In this document: positions 50,914 through 58,897 of the stretch, in pieces | Numbering within the stretch: position 1 is the first letter of the stretch | Layout: each line of letters begins with the position of its first letter | Source: Haloterrigena salifodinae | GTDB lineage: Archaea; Halobacteriota; Halobacteria; Halobacteriales; Natrialbaceae | Direction of reading: 5' to 3' | NCBI RefSeq assembly: GCF_003977755.1 | Contig: NZ_RQWN01000001.1 | Location: 698,995 to 762,994, forward strand | DNA: 64,000 nt | Translations under genes and position numbers: made by a program | Notes under the pieces: generated by a model | Seen by the model: only the letters and a program-made list of their open reading frames with translations | Told to the model about the DNA's origin: nothing | Databases searched by the model: none

Positions 50914-52665
50914 ATGGCGACCAACGCCGAAATCGCCGGCCGGTTCGAGGAGTTCGCCGACCTGCTCGAGGCCAACGACGTCGAGTACAAGCCCCGCGCG
51001 TACCGGCGCGCGGCCGAGAACATCGGCGCCCATCCCGTCCCGATCGCCGACCGCGTCGAGGACGGCGACGAAGAAATCTTGGAGGAGATCGACGGCGTCG
51101 GCGACGCCATCGCCTCGAAGGTCATCGAGTACGTCGAAACCGGCGAGATCGAGGAACTCGAGGAGCTCCGCGCGGAACTGCCGATCGACATCGCCGACAT
51201 CACACGGATCGAGGGCGTCGGCCCCAAGACCGCGGGCAAACTCTACCGCGAACTGGGGATTGAGACGCTGGACGATCTCGAGGAAGCCGCCGAGAACAAC
51301 GAAATTCAGGAGGTCAAGGGGTTCGGCCCGAAGACCGAGCAGAACATCCGCGAGAACATCGACTTCGCGCGGGAGGTCGGCCAACGGCAGTTGCTGGGCG
51401 AGGCCCGGCCCCTCGCCGACGACGTCCTTGACTTTCTCGAGGGACTCGAGGCGGTCGAGCGCTGCGAGGTCGCCGGCTCGATCCGGCGCTGGCGCGAGAC
51501 GATCGGCGACGTGGACGCCCTCGTCGCGACCGAGGACGGCGAGGCCGTAATCGAGGCGTTCGTTGACTGGGACTCGGTCGACAGCGAGATCGAGTCCGGC
51601 CCGGAGAAGGCCAGCGTCCGGGTCGGCGAAATCCGGGTCGATCTGCGCGTGGTCGTCCCCGAGGAGTTCGGCTCCGCGCTGCAGTACTTCACCGGGAGCA
51701 AGGACCATAACGTCACGCTTCGCAACTACGCGATCGACCGCGGGATGAAATTGAACGAGTACGGCGCCTTCGACGTCTCGGACGTCGAGGACCACGAAGC
51801 GGGGCAGCGCGTCGGCGAGCGCGTCGCCGGCGAGACCGAGGAGGGGATGTACGAGGCCCTCGGCCTGCCGTGGATCCCGCCGGAACTCCGCGAGGATCGC
51901 GGCGAGATCGCTGCCGCCGAGAACGGCGACCTGCCGGATTTGCTCGAGCGCGACGATATCCGCGGCGACCTCCACACCCACACCGAGTGGTCCGACGGGA
52001 ACACCCCGATCGAGGCGATGGTCGACGCCGCCGCGGAGCTGGGCTACGACTACTATGGCGTCGCCGACCACGCCGAAGGCCCCGGCATCGTCGGCGGGAT
52101 GGGCCTCTCGGACACCGAAATCTTAGAACAGGTCGAGGCGATCCGCGAGGTCGCCGCTGCCGCTGACGTCGAGGTCCTCGCCGGCATCGAAGCTAATGTC
52201 GACGCCGACGGCGAGATCGGTCTCACCGAGGAGGTGATCGAGGCGCTGGACGTGATCGTCGCCTCGACCCACAGCGCGCTCAGCCAGGACGCGGAGACGG
52301 CAACCGAGCGGCTCGTCCGCGCCGCCGAGAACCCGGCGATCGACGTCCTCGGCCATCCCAGCGGTCGCCTGCTCAACGAGCGCTCGGGACTGGAGTTCGA
52401 CGCCGCCGCGCTCGGCGCGGCCGCGGCCGAACACGGGACCGCCCTCGAGGTCAACGCGAACCCGCGCCGGCTCGACCTCTGGGGCAGCGCCGTTCAGGCA
52501 GCCCTCGAGGAGGGCGCCCCGATCGCCGTCAACACCGACGCCCACCAACCGTCGACGCTCGAGTACATGCGCTGGGGCGTCCACACCGCCCGGCGCGGCT
52601 GGGCCGAGCCCGAGGACGTGATCAACACCTGGGAACTCGAGGAGCTGCGCGAGTTCCTGCACTGA
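50914..52665 (+). CDS. polX: family X DNA polymerase with PHP domain (PolX)
   Basis: 583-aa repair polymerase. The N-terminal 8-kDa-like and HhH region has EIDGVGDAIASKV and IEGVGPKTAGKL (about 58-110). The nucleotidyltransferase core AGSIRRWRETIGDVDAL carries Asp199/Asp201 and VDLRVV carries Asp243. From about 350 comes a PHP phosphoesterase domain (GDLHTHTEWSDG, YGVADHAEG, ASTHSAL, VNTDAHQP) with a complete His/Asp metal set. In bacteria this fusion gives gap-filling polymerase with 3'-5' exonuclease/AP activity. Translation is probably coupled to DUF5788. Confidence 0.95.
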   Translation: MATNAEIAGRFEEFADLLEANDVEYKPRAYRRAAENIGAHPVPIADRVEDGDEEILEEIDGVGDAIASKVIEYVETGEIEELEELRAELPIDIADITRIEGVGPKTAGKLYRELGIETLDDLEEAAENNEIQEVKGFGPKTEQNIRENIDFAREVGQRQLLGEARPLADDVLDFLEGLEAVERCEVAGSIRRWRETIGDVDALVATEDGEAVIEAFVDWDSVDSEIESGPEKASVRVGEIRVDLRVVVPEEFGSALQYFTGSKDHNVTLRNYAIDRGMKLNEYGAFDVSDVEDHEAGQRVGERVAGETEEGMYEALGLPWIPPELREDRGEIAAAENGDLPDLLERDDIRGDLHTHTEWSDGNTPIEAMVDAAAELGYDYYGVADHAEGPGIVGGMGLSDTEILEQVEAIREVAAAADVEVLAGIEANVDADGEIGLTEEVIEALDVIVASTHSALSQDAETATERLVRAAENPAIDVLGHPSGRLLNERSGLEFDAAALGAAAAEHGTALEVNANPRRLDLWGSAVQAALEEGAPIAVNTDAHQPSTLEYMRWGVHTARRGWAEPEDVINTWELEELREFLH

Positions 52666-52708
52666 CCGCTTGGCGGCTCGCTGCGCTTCTTCCGATACCA
52701 CGACCACG

Positions 52709-53185
52709 ATGCAACTACTCCTCGACGTCATGTGCGGCGGCCTCGACGCCTACCTCCGGATGTGCGACCACGACACCGTCTACGCCGGCGACCGCGGACT
52801 CGAGGCCGACGACGCGCTGCTCGCGCTCGCTCGAGACGAAGACCGAATCCTGGTCACGCGGGACGTCGCCCTCGCGGCCCGCGCCGACGATTCGATCCTG
52901 CTCGAGTCCCGCGACGTGGAGGAGCAGTTGTCGGAGCTCGCCGTCGCGGGAGTCGACCTGACGCTCGCTGCCGAACCGCGGTTCTGCGGGCGCTGTAACG
53001 GTCACCTCGAGCGTGTCGAATCGGCGGCGACGACGCCCGAGTACGCGCCCGACCCCGCCGAGACCGCCGTCTGGCGCTGTCGGGACTGCGGCCAACACTT
53101 CTGGCGAGGCAGTCACTGGGACCGCGTCGCGCGAACGCTCTCGAAAATCGGGGGGAACGGTGACGACCCGAACGAAGACGGATAG
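52709..53185 (+). CDS. Mut7-C RNase-domain protein
   Basis: 158-aa protein of the Mut7-C family: a PIN-like fold with LLLDVMCGGLDAYLRMC (first Asp), DRGLEADDALLALA, and DRILVTRD (acidic active site), then a C-terminal zinc ribbon with CGRC and CRDCGQHFWRGSHW. The combination is typical of the family, predicted to be an RNA nuclease. It follows polX by 43 nt on the same strand and may be in its operon. Start ATG 52709 aligns with family N-termini; the frame runs further upstream without similarity. Confidence 0.9.
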   Translation: MQLLLDVMCGGLDAYLRMCDHDTVYAGDRGLEADDALLALARDEDRILVTRDVALAARADDSILLESRDVEEQLSELAVAGVDLTLAAEPRFCGRCNGHLERVESAATTPEYAPDPAETAVWRCRDCGQHFWRGSHWDRVARTLSKIGGNGDDPNEDG

Positions 53186-53273
53186 TCCGACTGCGCCGGG
53201 TCTCGAGCCACCTCGGATTTCGATCCGGTTCCACTCGGTCCCGCTCTCCTGGCTGGGTCCAACTGAGTCGCTC

Positions 53274-53483
53274 CTATCGTCCCTCAGGGACGAAGGCCAC
53301 GTCGAGGGTCGTCCGGTACCGCTCGATCGTCCCGTCCTCGACCTCCGCGGTCTGCGATTCGATCTCGATCCCGCTGATGTTCTCGAGGGTCTCGTCGGCG
53401 TCGTCGAGGGCGTTCTGTGCTGCGTCTTCCCACGACTCGGTCGAGTTTCCGGGCAGCTGGATGACCTTGACTGTCTCTCCCAC
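53274..53483 (-). CDS. dodecin-family flavin-binding protein
   Basis: 69-aa protein with the dodecin pattern: VKVIQLPGNSTESWEDAAQN, then AVEEAxxT-like DADETLENISGIEIESQ and YRTTLDVAFVPEG. Dodecins assemble as dodecamers that store or sequester riboflavin/FMN. The start is a GTG at 53483 with no ATG in frame. It is convergent with the Mut7-C gene. The canonical flavin-stacking Trp of the haloarchaeal protein is not clearly present (the only Trp is in SWEDAA), so binding should be tested. Confidence 0.82.
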   Translation of the reverse strand: MGETVKVIQLPGNSTESWEDAAQNALDDADETLENISGIEIESQTAEVEDGTIERYRTTLDVAFVPEGR

Positions 53484-53579
53484 GGTCGTCGGAGAAAACC
53501 CCGTCCAGCGGCGTAGTGGTTCGGCGTGAGAATGCTACCACGCCACAATATCCGCGGTCGGCGGTCCGCGCTCGGCCGC

Positions 53580-54350
53580 TCAGTAGACGGAGACGTCGTC
53601 GAACCGACCGTCGTAGGCGATGTGGCGGGGATGGGTCGGCTCCGTCCCAGAGAGGAAGAGTCGGTCGACCTTCTCCCAGGTGTTCTCGTACCCGAGATGG
53701 GCGAGTTCGGCGGCCATCGTTTTCCACCGCCGACCGCCATTCCGGTAGACGACCCGCCTCGAGACGTCGCCCTCGAGCGCGTCGACGAGATCGGCCTCGG
53801 AATCGATTGCCGCGTCGAACGTGGTGTAGGCGACGCCGACCGATCCCGTGAGGTGTGCGTACGACGACGCAAACGGCGCGATATCGAGCGTTTCGGAGAG
53901 CTCTCGGGCGCGCCGATTGTTCGACGGGAAGTGCTTCGGATTGAAGATTTCGACGGCGTCGACGAGATCCCGGTACCGTCGCAGGTCCGCCTCGGTCAGG
54001 CCCACGGTCGCGAACTCGGGGTGGGGCGCCAGCACGGCGGCGTCTTGGCGCTCGAACTCGTCCATCGCCGTCTCGAGCGGGATGAAGTCCGGTACCGGCT
54101 CCTCGAGACCGATCGCCAGCACGTGTTTGCGCTCGTGCCACGATCCAGTGAACACCTCGCGACCGGGGATGACGTGGAGCCGGTCGGTGGAGTACGTGGC
54201 CGCCTCGCGACGGATCTCGGGAACCCGCGTGAAGTGGGGCGCGTACACGATCGCGTCGAGCCCGGCGTCGATGGCTCGCTCGACGACCCGGTCGTCGAGC
54301 ACCTTCACGTGACAGTCGATTCGCGTCTCCGCTGGCGCTCGCTCGCTCAC
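53580..54350 (-). CDS. PHP-domain protein with altered metal motif
   Basis: 256-aa TIM-barrel PHP-type protein: RIDCHVKVLDDRVV, IVYAPHFTRVPEI, PGREVFTGSW, LAPHPEFATVG, VEIFNPKH and FASSYAHLTGSVG. Positions typical of PHP metal ligands are partly changed: motif I is DCHVK instead of DxHxH, and the late motif has Ser-Tyr-Ala-His where Asp-Ala-His is usual. It could be a divergent phosphoesterase using fewer metals. The start is GTG at 54350. The next gene upstream on the same strand ends 25 nt away. Confidence 0.85.
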   Translation of the reverse strand: MSERAPAETRIDCHVKVLDDRVVERAIDAGLDAIVYAPHFTRVPEIRREAATYSTDRLHVIPGREVFTGSWHERKHVLAIGLEEPVPDFIPLETAMDEFERQDAAVLAPHPEFATVGLTEADLRRYRDLVDAVEIFNPKHFPSNNRRARELSETLDIAPFASSYAHLTGSVGVAYTTFDAAIDSEADLVDALEGDVSRRVVYRNGGRRWKTMAAELAHLGYENTWEKVDRLFLSGTEPTHPRHIAYDGRFDDVSVY

Positions 54351-54375
54351 GTCATCCTCTTTCGAGACGGGAGAG

Positions 54376-54804
54376 TTATGAATTCTGATTTTCCGGCCAC
54401 GCGACGGTCTCCTTGATCGCGTCGACGATCGGCTCGACCGGTTCGTCGGGTTCGACCGAGATGAACAGGCCGTCGTCGCCGACGTAGACGCGGAGGATCT
54501 TCAGGAAGTCCATCGCCGTTGCGATGTACTCGACGCGGTCGGCGTCCGGAAACAGCGTGTTGCGGAAGAGTTCGATCTGCATGAAGTCCATGTGGACGTT
54601 CGTGTGGATCCGTTCGAAGTGCTCGAGCATCGCGTCCTTGCTCTCGTACATCGCGATTGTCTCGTCGGCGATGTACAGCGGGCGAAACGACTCCGTATCG
54701 TACTCGCAGAACGCGTAGAGGGGCCCGGAAACCGTGTTCTGGACGACCTGCCGAACGCGGTCGGCGTCGAACGAGCACAGCTGCGAGCGGTTCGTCGCGG
54801 GCAT
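54376..54804 (-). CDS. conserved haloarchaeal protein, unknown function
   Basis: 142-aa soluble alpha/beta protein: SFDADRVRQVVQNTVSGPL, FCEYDTESFRPLYIADETIA, then FMQIELFRNTLFPDADRVEY and the closing GLFISVEPDEPVEPIVDAI. The length, acidic character and regular strand-helix alternation suggest a roadblock-like or sensor fold, but I do not recognise a family. It lies 25 nt upstream of the PHP gene on the same strand, so they probably share a transcript. Confidence 0.8.
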   Translation of the reverse strand: MPATNRSQLCSFDADRVRQVVQNTVSGPLYAFCEYDTESFRPLYIADETIAMYESKDAMLEHFERIHTNVHMDFMQIELFRNTLFPDADRVEYIATAMDFLKILRVYVGDDGLFISVEPDEPVEPIVDAIKETVAWPENQNS

Positions 54805-54925
54805 AGCCGATCGTCGGCGGCCAGCGGTGAATCCCTGTCGGACGGTACACGACTCGAGTCGCGACTCGAGGCGGTGGCTGCGAAAGGATCATTAGGCCGG
54901 CTGCTCGATACATCAGTGATAGTGA

Positions 54926-55213
54926 ATGCCCTGGGAATGCGGAATCGACGGCTGCGGTGCGGTGTTCGAGGACGTCGAGGCGACCGTCGTCCATCAGGCG
55001 ACGGAACATGAACGGCGGGAGTGTAAGGTCTGTGGCACCGTCGTCCCCGACGGCTACCTCGCGATTCGACACGCCTTCACCGAACACAGCCGGGCCGAGT
55101 ACGTCCGCGCCTACGGCGCGAGTTCCGAGGCGGTCCGCGAGCGCGAAGAGTTGCTCGAGGAGATCGAATCGGTCGCGGACATGCAGGCAATCGCCACGGA
55201 GCTGAAACGGTAG
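54926..55213 (+). CDS. tandem C2H2-type zinc finger protein
   Basis: 95-aa protein with two consecutive C2H2-like fingers: Cys5-x4-Cys10-x12-His23-x4-His28 and Cys33-x2-Cys36-x12-His49-x4-His54, separated by only four residues. A helical, charged C-terminus follows (EAVREREELLEEIESVADM) that could dimerise. The arrangement suggests DNA, RNA or protein binding. It resembles haloarchaeal DUF7565-type zinc proteins, but I am not certain. It stands alone, divergent from the gene at 54376-54804 with a 121-bp gap. Confidence 0.82.
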   Translation: MPWECGIDGCGAVFEDVEATVVHQATEHERRECKVCGTVVPDGYLAIRHAFTEHSRAEYVRAYGASSEAVREREELLEEIESVADMQAIATELKR

Positions 55214-55333
55214 ACGACCGTACCGACGGGATTTTCGCCTTTTCTCCGCCGAGCACCGTCTCGTCGCTTCCGAAGCTCGTCTCCTCCGGGCAGTTCGGAG
55301 ATATCGAAATAGCGGTATCCGGCCGGCTCGCCG

Positions 55334-56146
55334 TCAGTAGTTGTCGACGATCGCCGCCACGCAGCCGGTTGCCTCCCTGTAGGCGGAGTGGTCCGAGACC
55401 GAATCGCTCACGTCGACGTCGGCGTAGTTGTCCGGCGTGGTGCCGTCGCCGAACCAGCCGCCGCAGTCCGCCGGGCCGCTCCCCAGCCTGGCGACAGCGT
55501 CGTTCGTCGAGTAGTAGTTGTGGACCGCTTCGGCCGAGGTCTGGATTGCGTCGAAGAAGTCGCTGTCCTCGCAGGGCGCGTTGGACGCCTCGTACGAACC
55601 GATGCCGTCGGCCGTCGCGACCGTGAACTCGCCGTCGATAGCCGCGAGCGTTTCCATCTGGACGATCCCGCCCATGGAGTGGCCGAGGATCCGGATCGTC
55701 GTCGACGGATTCGCGTCGACGTAGTCGGCCAGCCAGGCGGCGAACAGGTCGCCGGTGTCCCTCGCGCTCTGGATCGCCGTCGTCGGCAGGCCGCCGTCGT
55801 CCCAGGTGACCGCCGCGACGAGCTCGTCGTAGCCGACGGCCCTCGCCGTGTCCCGGAACGTCGCGGCCCGCTCGACGCTGGCCGACGAGCTCGTGTAGCC
55901 GTGGATCTTGAACACGATCTCCGCCTCGTCTTGCGGTGCATCGGTGACGGCCGGAACGCCGTCTCGAAAGTCGAGCTCCGCGATTCCGTCGGTGTCGGCC
56001 GCGACCGATCCCGACGCGACGCTCACCCCGGCACCTGCGACGATAGTCGTCGCCGCGGTCCCGAGGAGCCGTCGCCGCGAGACCGAACCGTCGCTCGTCG
56101 GTGCGCTGTTCTTCGCCGTCGAATTCGAGTGTCCCTTCGATGGCAT
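55334..56146 (-). CDS. Tat-exported lipase/esterase-like alpha/beta hydrolase
   Basis: 270-aa protein with a Tat signal (SVSRRRLLGTAATT, cleavage near VAA around residue 50) and an alpha/beta-hydrolase domain: VFKIHGYTSSSASVE (oxyanion HGxT), ILGHSMGGIVQM (nucleophile elbow Ser) and a C-terminal SDHSAYR His. It is secreted into the hypersaline medium; four Cys in the mature part may form disulphides. The upstream region is AT-rich with a hairpin between promoter and ATG. Substrate type (lipid, ester) is not visible. Confidence 0.9.
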   Translation of the reverse strand: MPSKGHSNSTAKNSAPTSDGSVSRRRLLGTAATTIVAGAGVSVASGSVAADTDGIAELDFRDGVPAVTDAPQDEAEIVFKIHGYTSSSASVERAATFRDTARAVGYDELVAAVTWDDGGLPTTAIQSARDTGDLFAAWLADYVDANPSTTIRILGHSMGGIVQMETLAAIDGEFTVATADGIGSYEASNAPCEDSDFFDAIQTSAEAVHNYYSTNDAVARLGSGPADCGGWFGDGTTPDNYADVDVSDSVSDHSAYREATGCVAAIVDNY

Positions 56147-56153
56147 CGTCGAT

Positions 56154-56175
56154 CGTTCGCACTGTGATGCGAACG
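56154..56175 (-). promoter_or_regulatory. hairpin in the lipase leader
   Basis: CGTTCGCA (56154-56161) and TGCGAACG (56168-56175) pair perfectly around a 6-nt loop. The stem lies between the AT-rich promoter (about 56200-56235) and the lipase ATG at 56146, starting 8 nt upstream of the start codon. It could be an operator or an mRNA element that hides the start region. Confidence 0.5.
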
Positions 56176-56428
56176 GAAGATCGTTTCACGAACGCACGTA
56201 TAATATTTATTTTCGTATATATACTGTGTAGTAAATAGCCGGGCCGTCAGAGACGGAGGGTGCTCGAGCGACGACGGAGGCTGCATCTGGTGTCCGCGAC
56301 GCCAACGGTCGGACGCACCGGTGGGCGAGGACGTGAAACCGCGGAGAAACCGTTCGTCGCGAGCGTGAACGGTGGAGCGACGCGGCGATCGGTCGCGGTC
56401 GGCGGCGACCTACCGACCGTCGGAGTAT

Positions 56429-56451
56429 TCAGCGCGGCTTCACCGCGCTGA
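56429..56451 (-). terminator. hairpin downstream of spt5
   Basis: TCAGCGCGG (56429-56437) and CCGCGCTGA (56443-56451) form a perfect 9-bp stem with a 5-nt loop, ending 16 nt beyond the spt5 stop on the minus strand. No strong T run follows, so it may mark or protect the 3' end rather than terminate by itself. Confidence 0.45.
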
Positions 56452-56467
56452 CTGCTTGATGAGCGCC

Positions 56468-56905
56468 TTAGCGCTCGTCGCTATCGAGCACGCGAATCTG
56501 GTCGCCCCGAACCGTAACCGGAATCGGAACCGTGGCCTCGTACAGTTCGACCGTAACCTGATCCTTGCCTTCGTCGATGCGCTGGACCTGTGCCTTCTCG
56601 CCCTTGAACGGACCGGCGATGAGTTCGACGATGTCGCCCTCGGCGATCCCCTCGACGTCCGGCTTCGGCGAGAGGAAGTGCTCGACCTCCGAGATGTCGG
56701 AGGTGCCGGGGACGATACTGCGCGCGTGCGGGATGTCCTCGAGGACGCGGTTCAGGGCCGCGTTTCCCTCGGCTTCGACCATCACGTAGGAGGTCAGCGA
56801 GTCAGGCGCGAGCGCGGCGTGGATCTCCGGCTCTTCGCGGTTGATGATCATGTCAGCGACGGTGCGCTCCTGACTGGCCGTGGTCTTGACGGCGTAGATA
56901 CCCAT
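56468..56905 (-). CDS. spt5: transcription elongation factor Spt5
   Basis: 145-aa archaeal Spt5 (NusG homologue): NGN domain ([53 protein letters not shown]) plus one KOW domain ([20 protein letters not shown]). With Spt4 it clamps RNA polymerase for processivity and cooperates with FttA in termination. Its ATG overlaps the secE stop by one base (TGATG), so translation is coupled. Start ATG 56905. Confidence 0.97.
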   Translation of the reverse strand: MGIYAVKTTASQERTVADMIINREEPEIHAALAPDSLTSYVMVEAEGNAALNRVLEDIPHARSIVPGTSDISEVEHFLSPKPDVEGIAEGDIVELIAGPFKGEKAQVQRIDEGKDQVTVELYEATVPIPVTVRGDQIRVLDSDER

Positions 56906-57081
56906 CAGAAACCACCGCCGGTCAGGAACAGCATGATCCCACCGATGATGAAGCCCATCAGCCCGATCAGTAGGACACCTGCGCCAGCGATCTTCGATAC
57001 CTGGAGGAATTCCTCAGTCGTGGGTGTCGTCGCCATCTTCAACACCCGAACGTACGAGGTCAGGTCGTACGGAACGTCCAT
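56905..57081 (-). CDS. secE: preprotein translocase subunit SecE (Sec61 gamma)
   Basis: 58-aa single-span membrane protein: amphipathic N-terminal helix ([20 protein letters not shown], then [10 protein letters not shown]) and a C-terminal TM helix ([20 protein letters not shown]), the archaeal Sec61-gamma layout. It clamps SecY in the protein-conducting channel. The gene precedes spt5 with a one-base overlap, the conserved archaeal secE-spt5 pair. A TATA element TTTTAT (57107-57112; ATAAAA on the minus strand) lies 26-31 nt before the ATG. ftsZ, which often precedes this pair in Euryarchaeota, is absent here. Confidence 0.95.
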   Translation of the reverse strand: MDVPYDLTSYVRVLKMATTPTTEEFLQVSKIAGAGVLLIGLMGFIIGGIMLFLTGGGF

Positions 57082-57212
57082 ATCTATTCGTTCACAGCGC
57101 GGCGCCTTTTATCTGTCTTTCGCGTCCTCCGACTGTTCGGTTCGTTGATACCCCATGACGTTGCACTCGACGGCCCGGCGACCAAACCGCTCGAGCGCGA
57201 ACTCCGACTGTC

Positions 57213-57404
57213 ATGGCCGAAGACGATTCCGACCGCGCAAACGAGTACGAGGCGGAACGAGAGGCCGAAATTGAGGACGAGATGGAACGCGTCGATCAGG
57301 ACCCGGACCAGGTCGACGAGGGCGACGACGACCTCGGCAAGCAGAACGCCCCCCGCGAGGACGCGGAGGACCTCGAGGACCTAGAAGAGGCCGAAGAGTC
57401 CTGA
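57213..57404 (+). CDS. small highly acidic protein
   Basis: 63-aa protein composed almost wholly of Asp, Glu, Arg and Gln (for example REAEIEDEMERVDQDPDQVD), probably disordered or a single charged helix. No domain. It is divergent from secE with 131 bp between. Codon bias is like its neighbours, so it is probably translated, but low complexity makes it hard to judge. Confidence 0.6.
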   Translation: MAEDDSDRANEYEAEREAEIEDEMERVDQDPDQVDEGDDDLGKQNAPREDAEDLEDLEEAEES

Positions 57405-57636
57405 TCGCGCCGTCGGTCCAACTCGGTTCGGCGATCAGACCGGCTTCGATCGGCTCGAGTTCTGTGAGTCGCTTCGAGACGCCTCGAGTCGGGGATGCGT
57501 CCAGCCCTCGCTCGAGGTAGCAATCGGTCGAACCCCGGTAGCACCGCGTCTTCGTCGTCGACGAACTCCGTCTGATTCGGACCGAGGGAGTGGCTTTCGC
57601 CGTCCGCGGCGATCGGGATCGGCGGAAGGCGGTCGA

Positions 57637-58821
57637 TTACGGCCCCGTCGACGGCGGTCGCTCGCTCGGGCCGCTCGGAATCCCGGTTCCCGGTCGTTCG
57701 ATGTTCGGCCGCTCCGCGAGCGTCAACTCCACGGTTTGCTCCTCGCCGTCCCGGACGATCTCGAGTTCGATCGTGTCCCCGGGCGAGGTCTCGAGGGCGA
57801 GATACGCCGAGAGCTGATCTTGATTCGGGATCTCCTCGCCGTCGATGGCGACGATCACGTCGCCGCTTCCCGGACCGCGGCGACCGGCCGGCGTGAGGAC
57901 GCCGTCCGCGGGCGAGTTCGGAACGACCTCGGCGACCAGCACGCCGTTGGCTTCCTCGAGGCCGAGTTCGTCGGCGATCTCCGGCCCGACCGGTTGTACC
58001 CCGACGCCCATGTAGGGGTGTTCGTACGTTCCGTCCTCGATGAGCGCGGGGACGACCCGGTTTGCGAGGCGCGCGGAGATCGCGAAACCGATGGTCTGGG
58101 CGGCCCCGGCGAAGACGACGCCGAGGACGTCGCCCTCGAGGCTCACCAGCGGCCCGCCGCTGTTGCCGGGGTTGACCGGCGCGTCGGTCTGGATCGCGGC
58201 CGGGATCGAGAAGCCGGTGGGGCTGGGGAGCGAGCGGTCGATCCCACTGACGATCCCTTGGGAGACCGACGCGTCGAACCCGAGCGGGTTGCCGATCGCA
58301 AGCACCTCCTGGCCGATCACGGGTTCGGTCTCCGAGAGCGAGAGCCCGTCGGCGATGTCGGGCAGGTCGTCGACGCGCAGGACGGCGAGATCGCTGTAGG
58401 CGTCGGTGCCGACGACCGATGCGGGGCGCCACTCCTGGTTGCTGAACTGGATTTCGATTCCGCCCTCGCTGGCGCTCTGGACGACGTGGTTGTTGGTTAC
58501 GATGTGTTCGTCGTCGATGACGAACCCCGTGCCGAGCCCGCCGCCACCGCCGCCGAGGCTGCTGCCGGAGATGGTGACCAGAACGACGGAATCGATCGTC
58601 TCGCGATACGTGTCCGTGTACGGGCTGTCGACATCGGCGCCGCCGTTCTCCTGGGTCGTCGCGTTCGAACCGTTGGTTTCGTTCTGTGCGGTGCCGCCAC
58701 CGGTAGTGCCGAGACCGACCGCTGCTACGGCCCCGGCCGCGCCGACCGCGCCGAGTAGTCGTCTGCGAGTGCACTGATCGAGGTCTGGCGTCACGCCCGT
58801 TGCCACCCCGACGAGCGGCAT
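57637..58821 (-). CDS. Tat-exported HtrA/DegP-like serine protease with PDZ domain
   Basis: 394-aa protease. Tat signal TRRRLLGAVGAAG (residues 18-30) and an N-x-T/S-rich spacer (NETNGSNATTQ) lead to a trypsin-like domain with the complete triad: TNNHVV (His112), AYSDLAVL (Asp144), GNSGGPL (Ser221). A single PDZ domain (about 265-355; YMGVGVQPVGPEIA, GDVIVAIDGEEI) follows. It is exported to the outer face of the membrane for quality control of secreted proteins. The start at 58821 leaves 17 residues before RRR, slightly long for a Tat signal. Confidence 0.92.
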   Translation of the reverse strand: MPLVGVATGVTPDLDQCTRRRLLGAVGAAGAVAAVGLGTTGGGTAQNETNGSNATTQENGGADVDSPYTDTYRETIDSVVLVTISGSSLGGGGGGLGTGFVIDDEHIVTNNHVVQSASEGGIEIQFSNQEWRPASVVGTDAYSDLAVLRVDDLPDIADGLSLSETEPVIGQEVLAIGNPLGFDASVSQGIVSGIDRSLPSPTGFSIPAAIQTDAPVNPGNSGGPLVSLEGDVLGVVFAGAAQTIGFAISARLANRVVPALIEDGTYEHPYMGVGVQPVGPEIADELGLEEANGVLVAEVVPNSPADGVLTPAGRRGPGSGDVIVAIDGEEIPNQDQLSAYLALETSPGDTIELEIVRDGEEQTVELTLAERPNIERPGTGIPSGPSERPPSTGP

Positions 58822-58897
58822 AAAACAGCCACCAGCAGCAGCCGTCCGAGGGCGAACTCGAGGGACGAACCGATCTCGAGACGAGAGCGACGACGAC

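Larger units (their letters stand above)
56147..56467. other. intergenic region between lipase and spt5 genes
   Basis: 321 nt. The lipase end has the leader hairpin (56154-56175) and a very AT-rich run (about 56198-56235: ATAATATTTATTTT and TATATATAC) that should hold its TATA box. The spt5 end has a 9-bp hairpin (56429-56451). The middle 180 nt is GC-rich with no credible gene. Confidence 0.6.

Noticed and set aside
50386-52071. Minus-strand open frame of 561 codons
   Set aside because: Antisense to DUF5788 and polX; no domain, and the sense strand proteins are clearly real.
57296-58774. Minus-strand open frame of 492 codons over the HtrA gene
   Set aside because: It is a +1/+2 frame of the HtrA gene with Arg-rich low-complexity product; HtrA has a complete triad and PDZ in its own frame.
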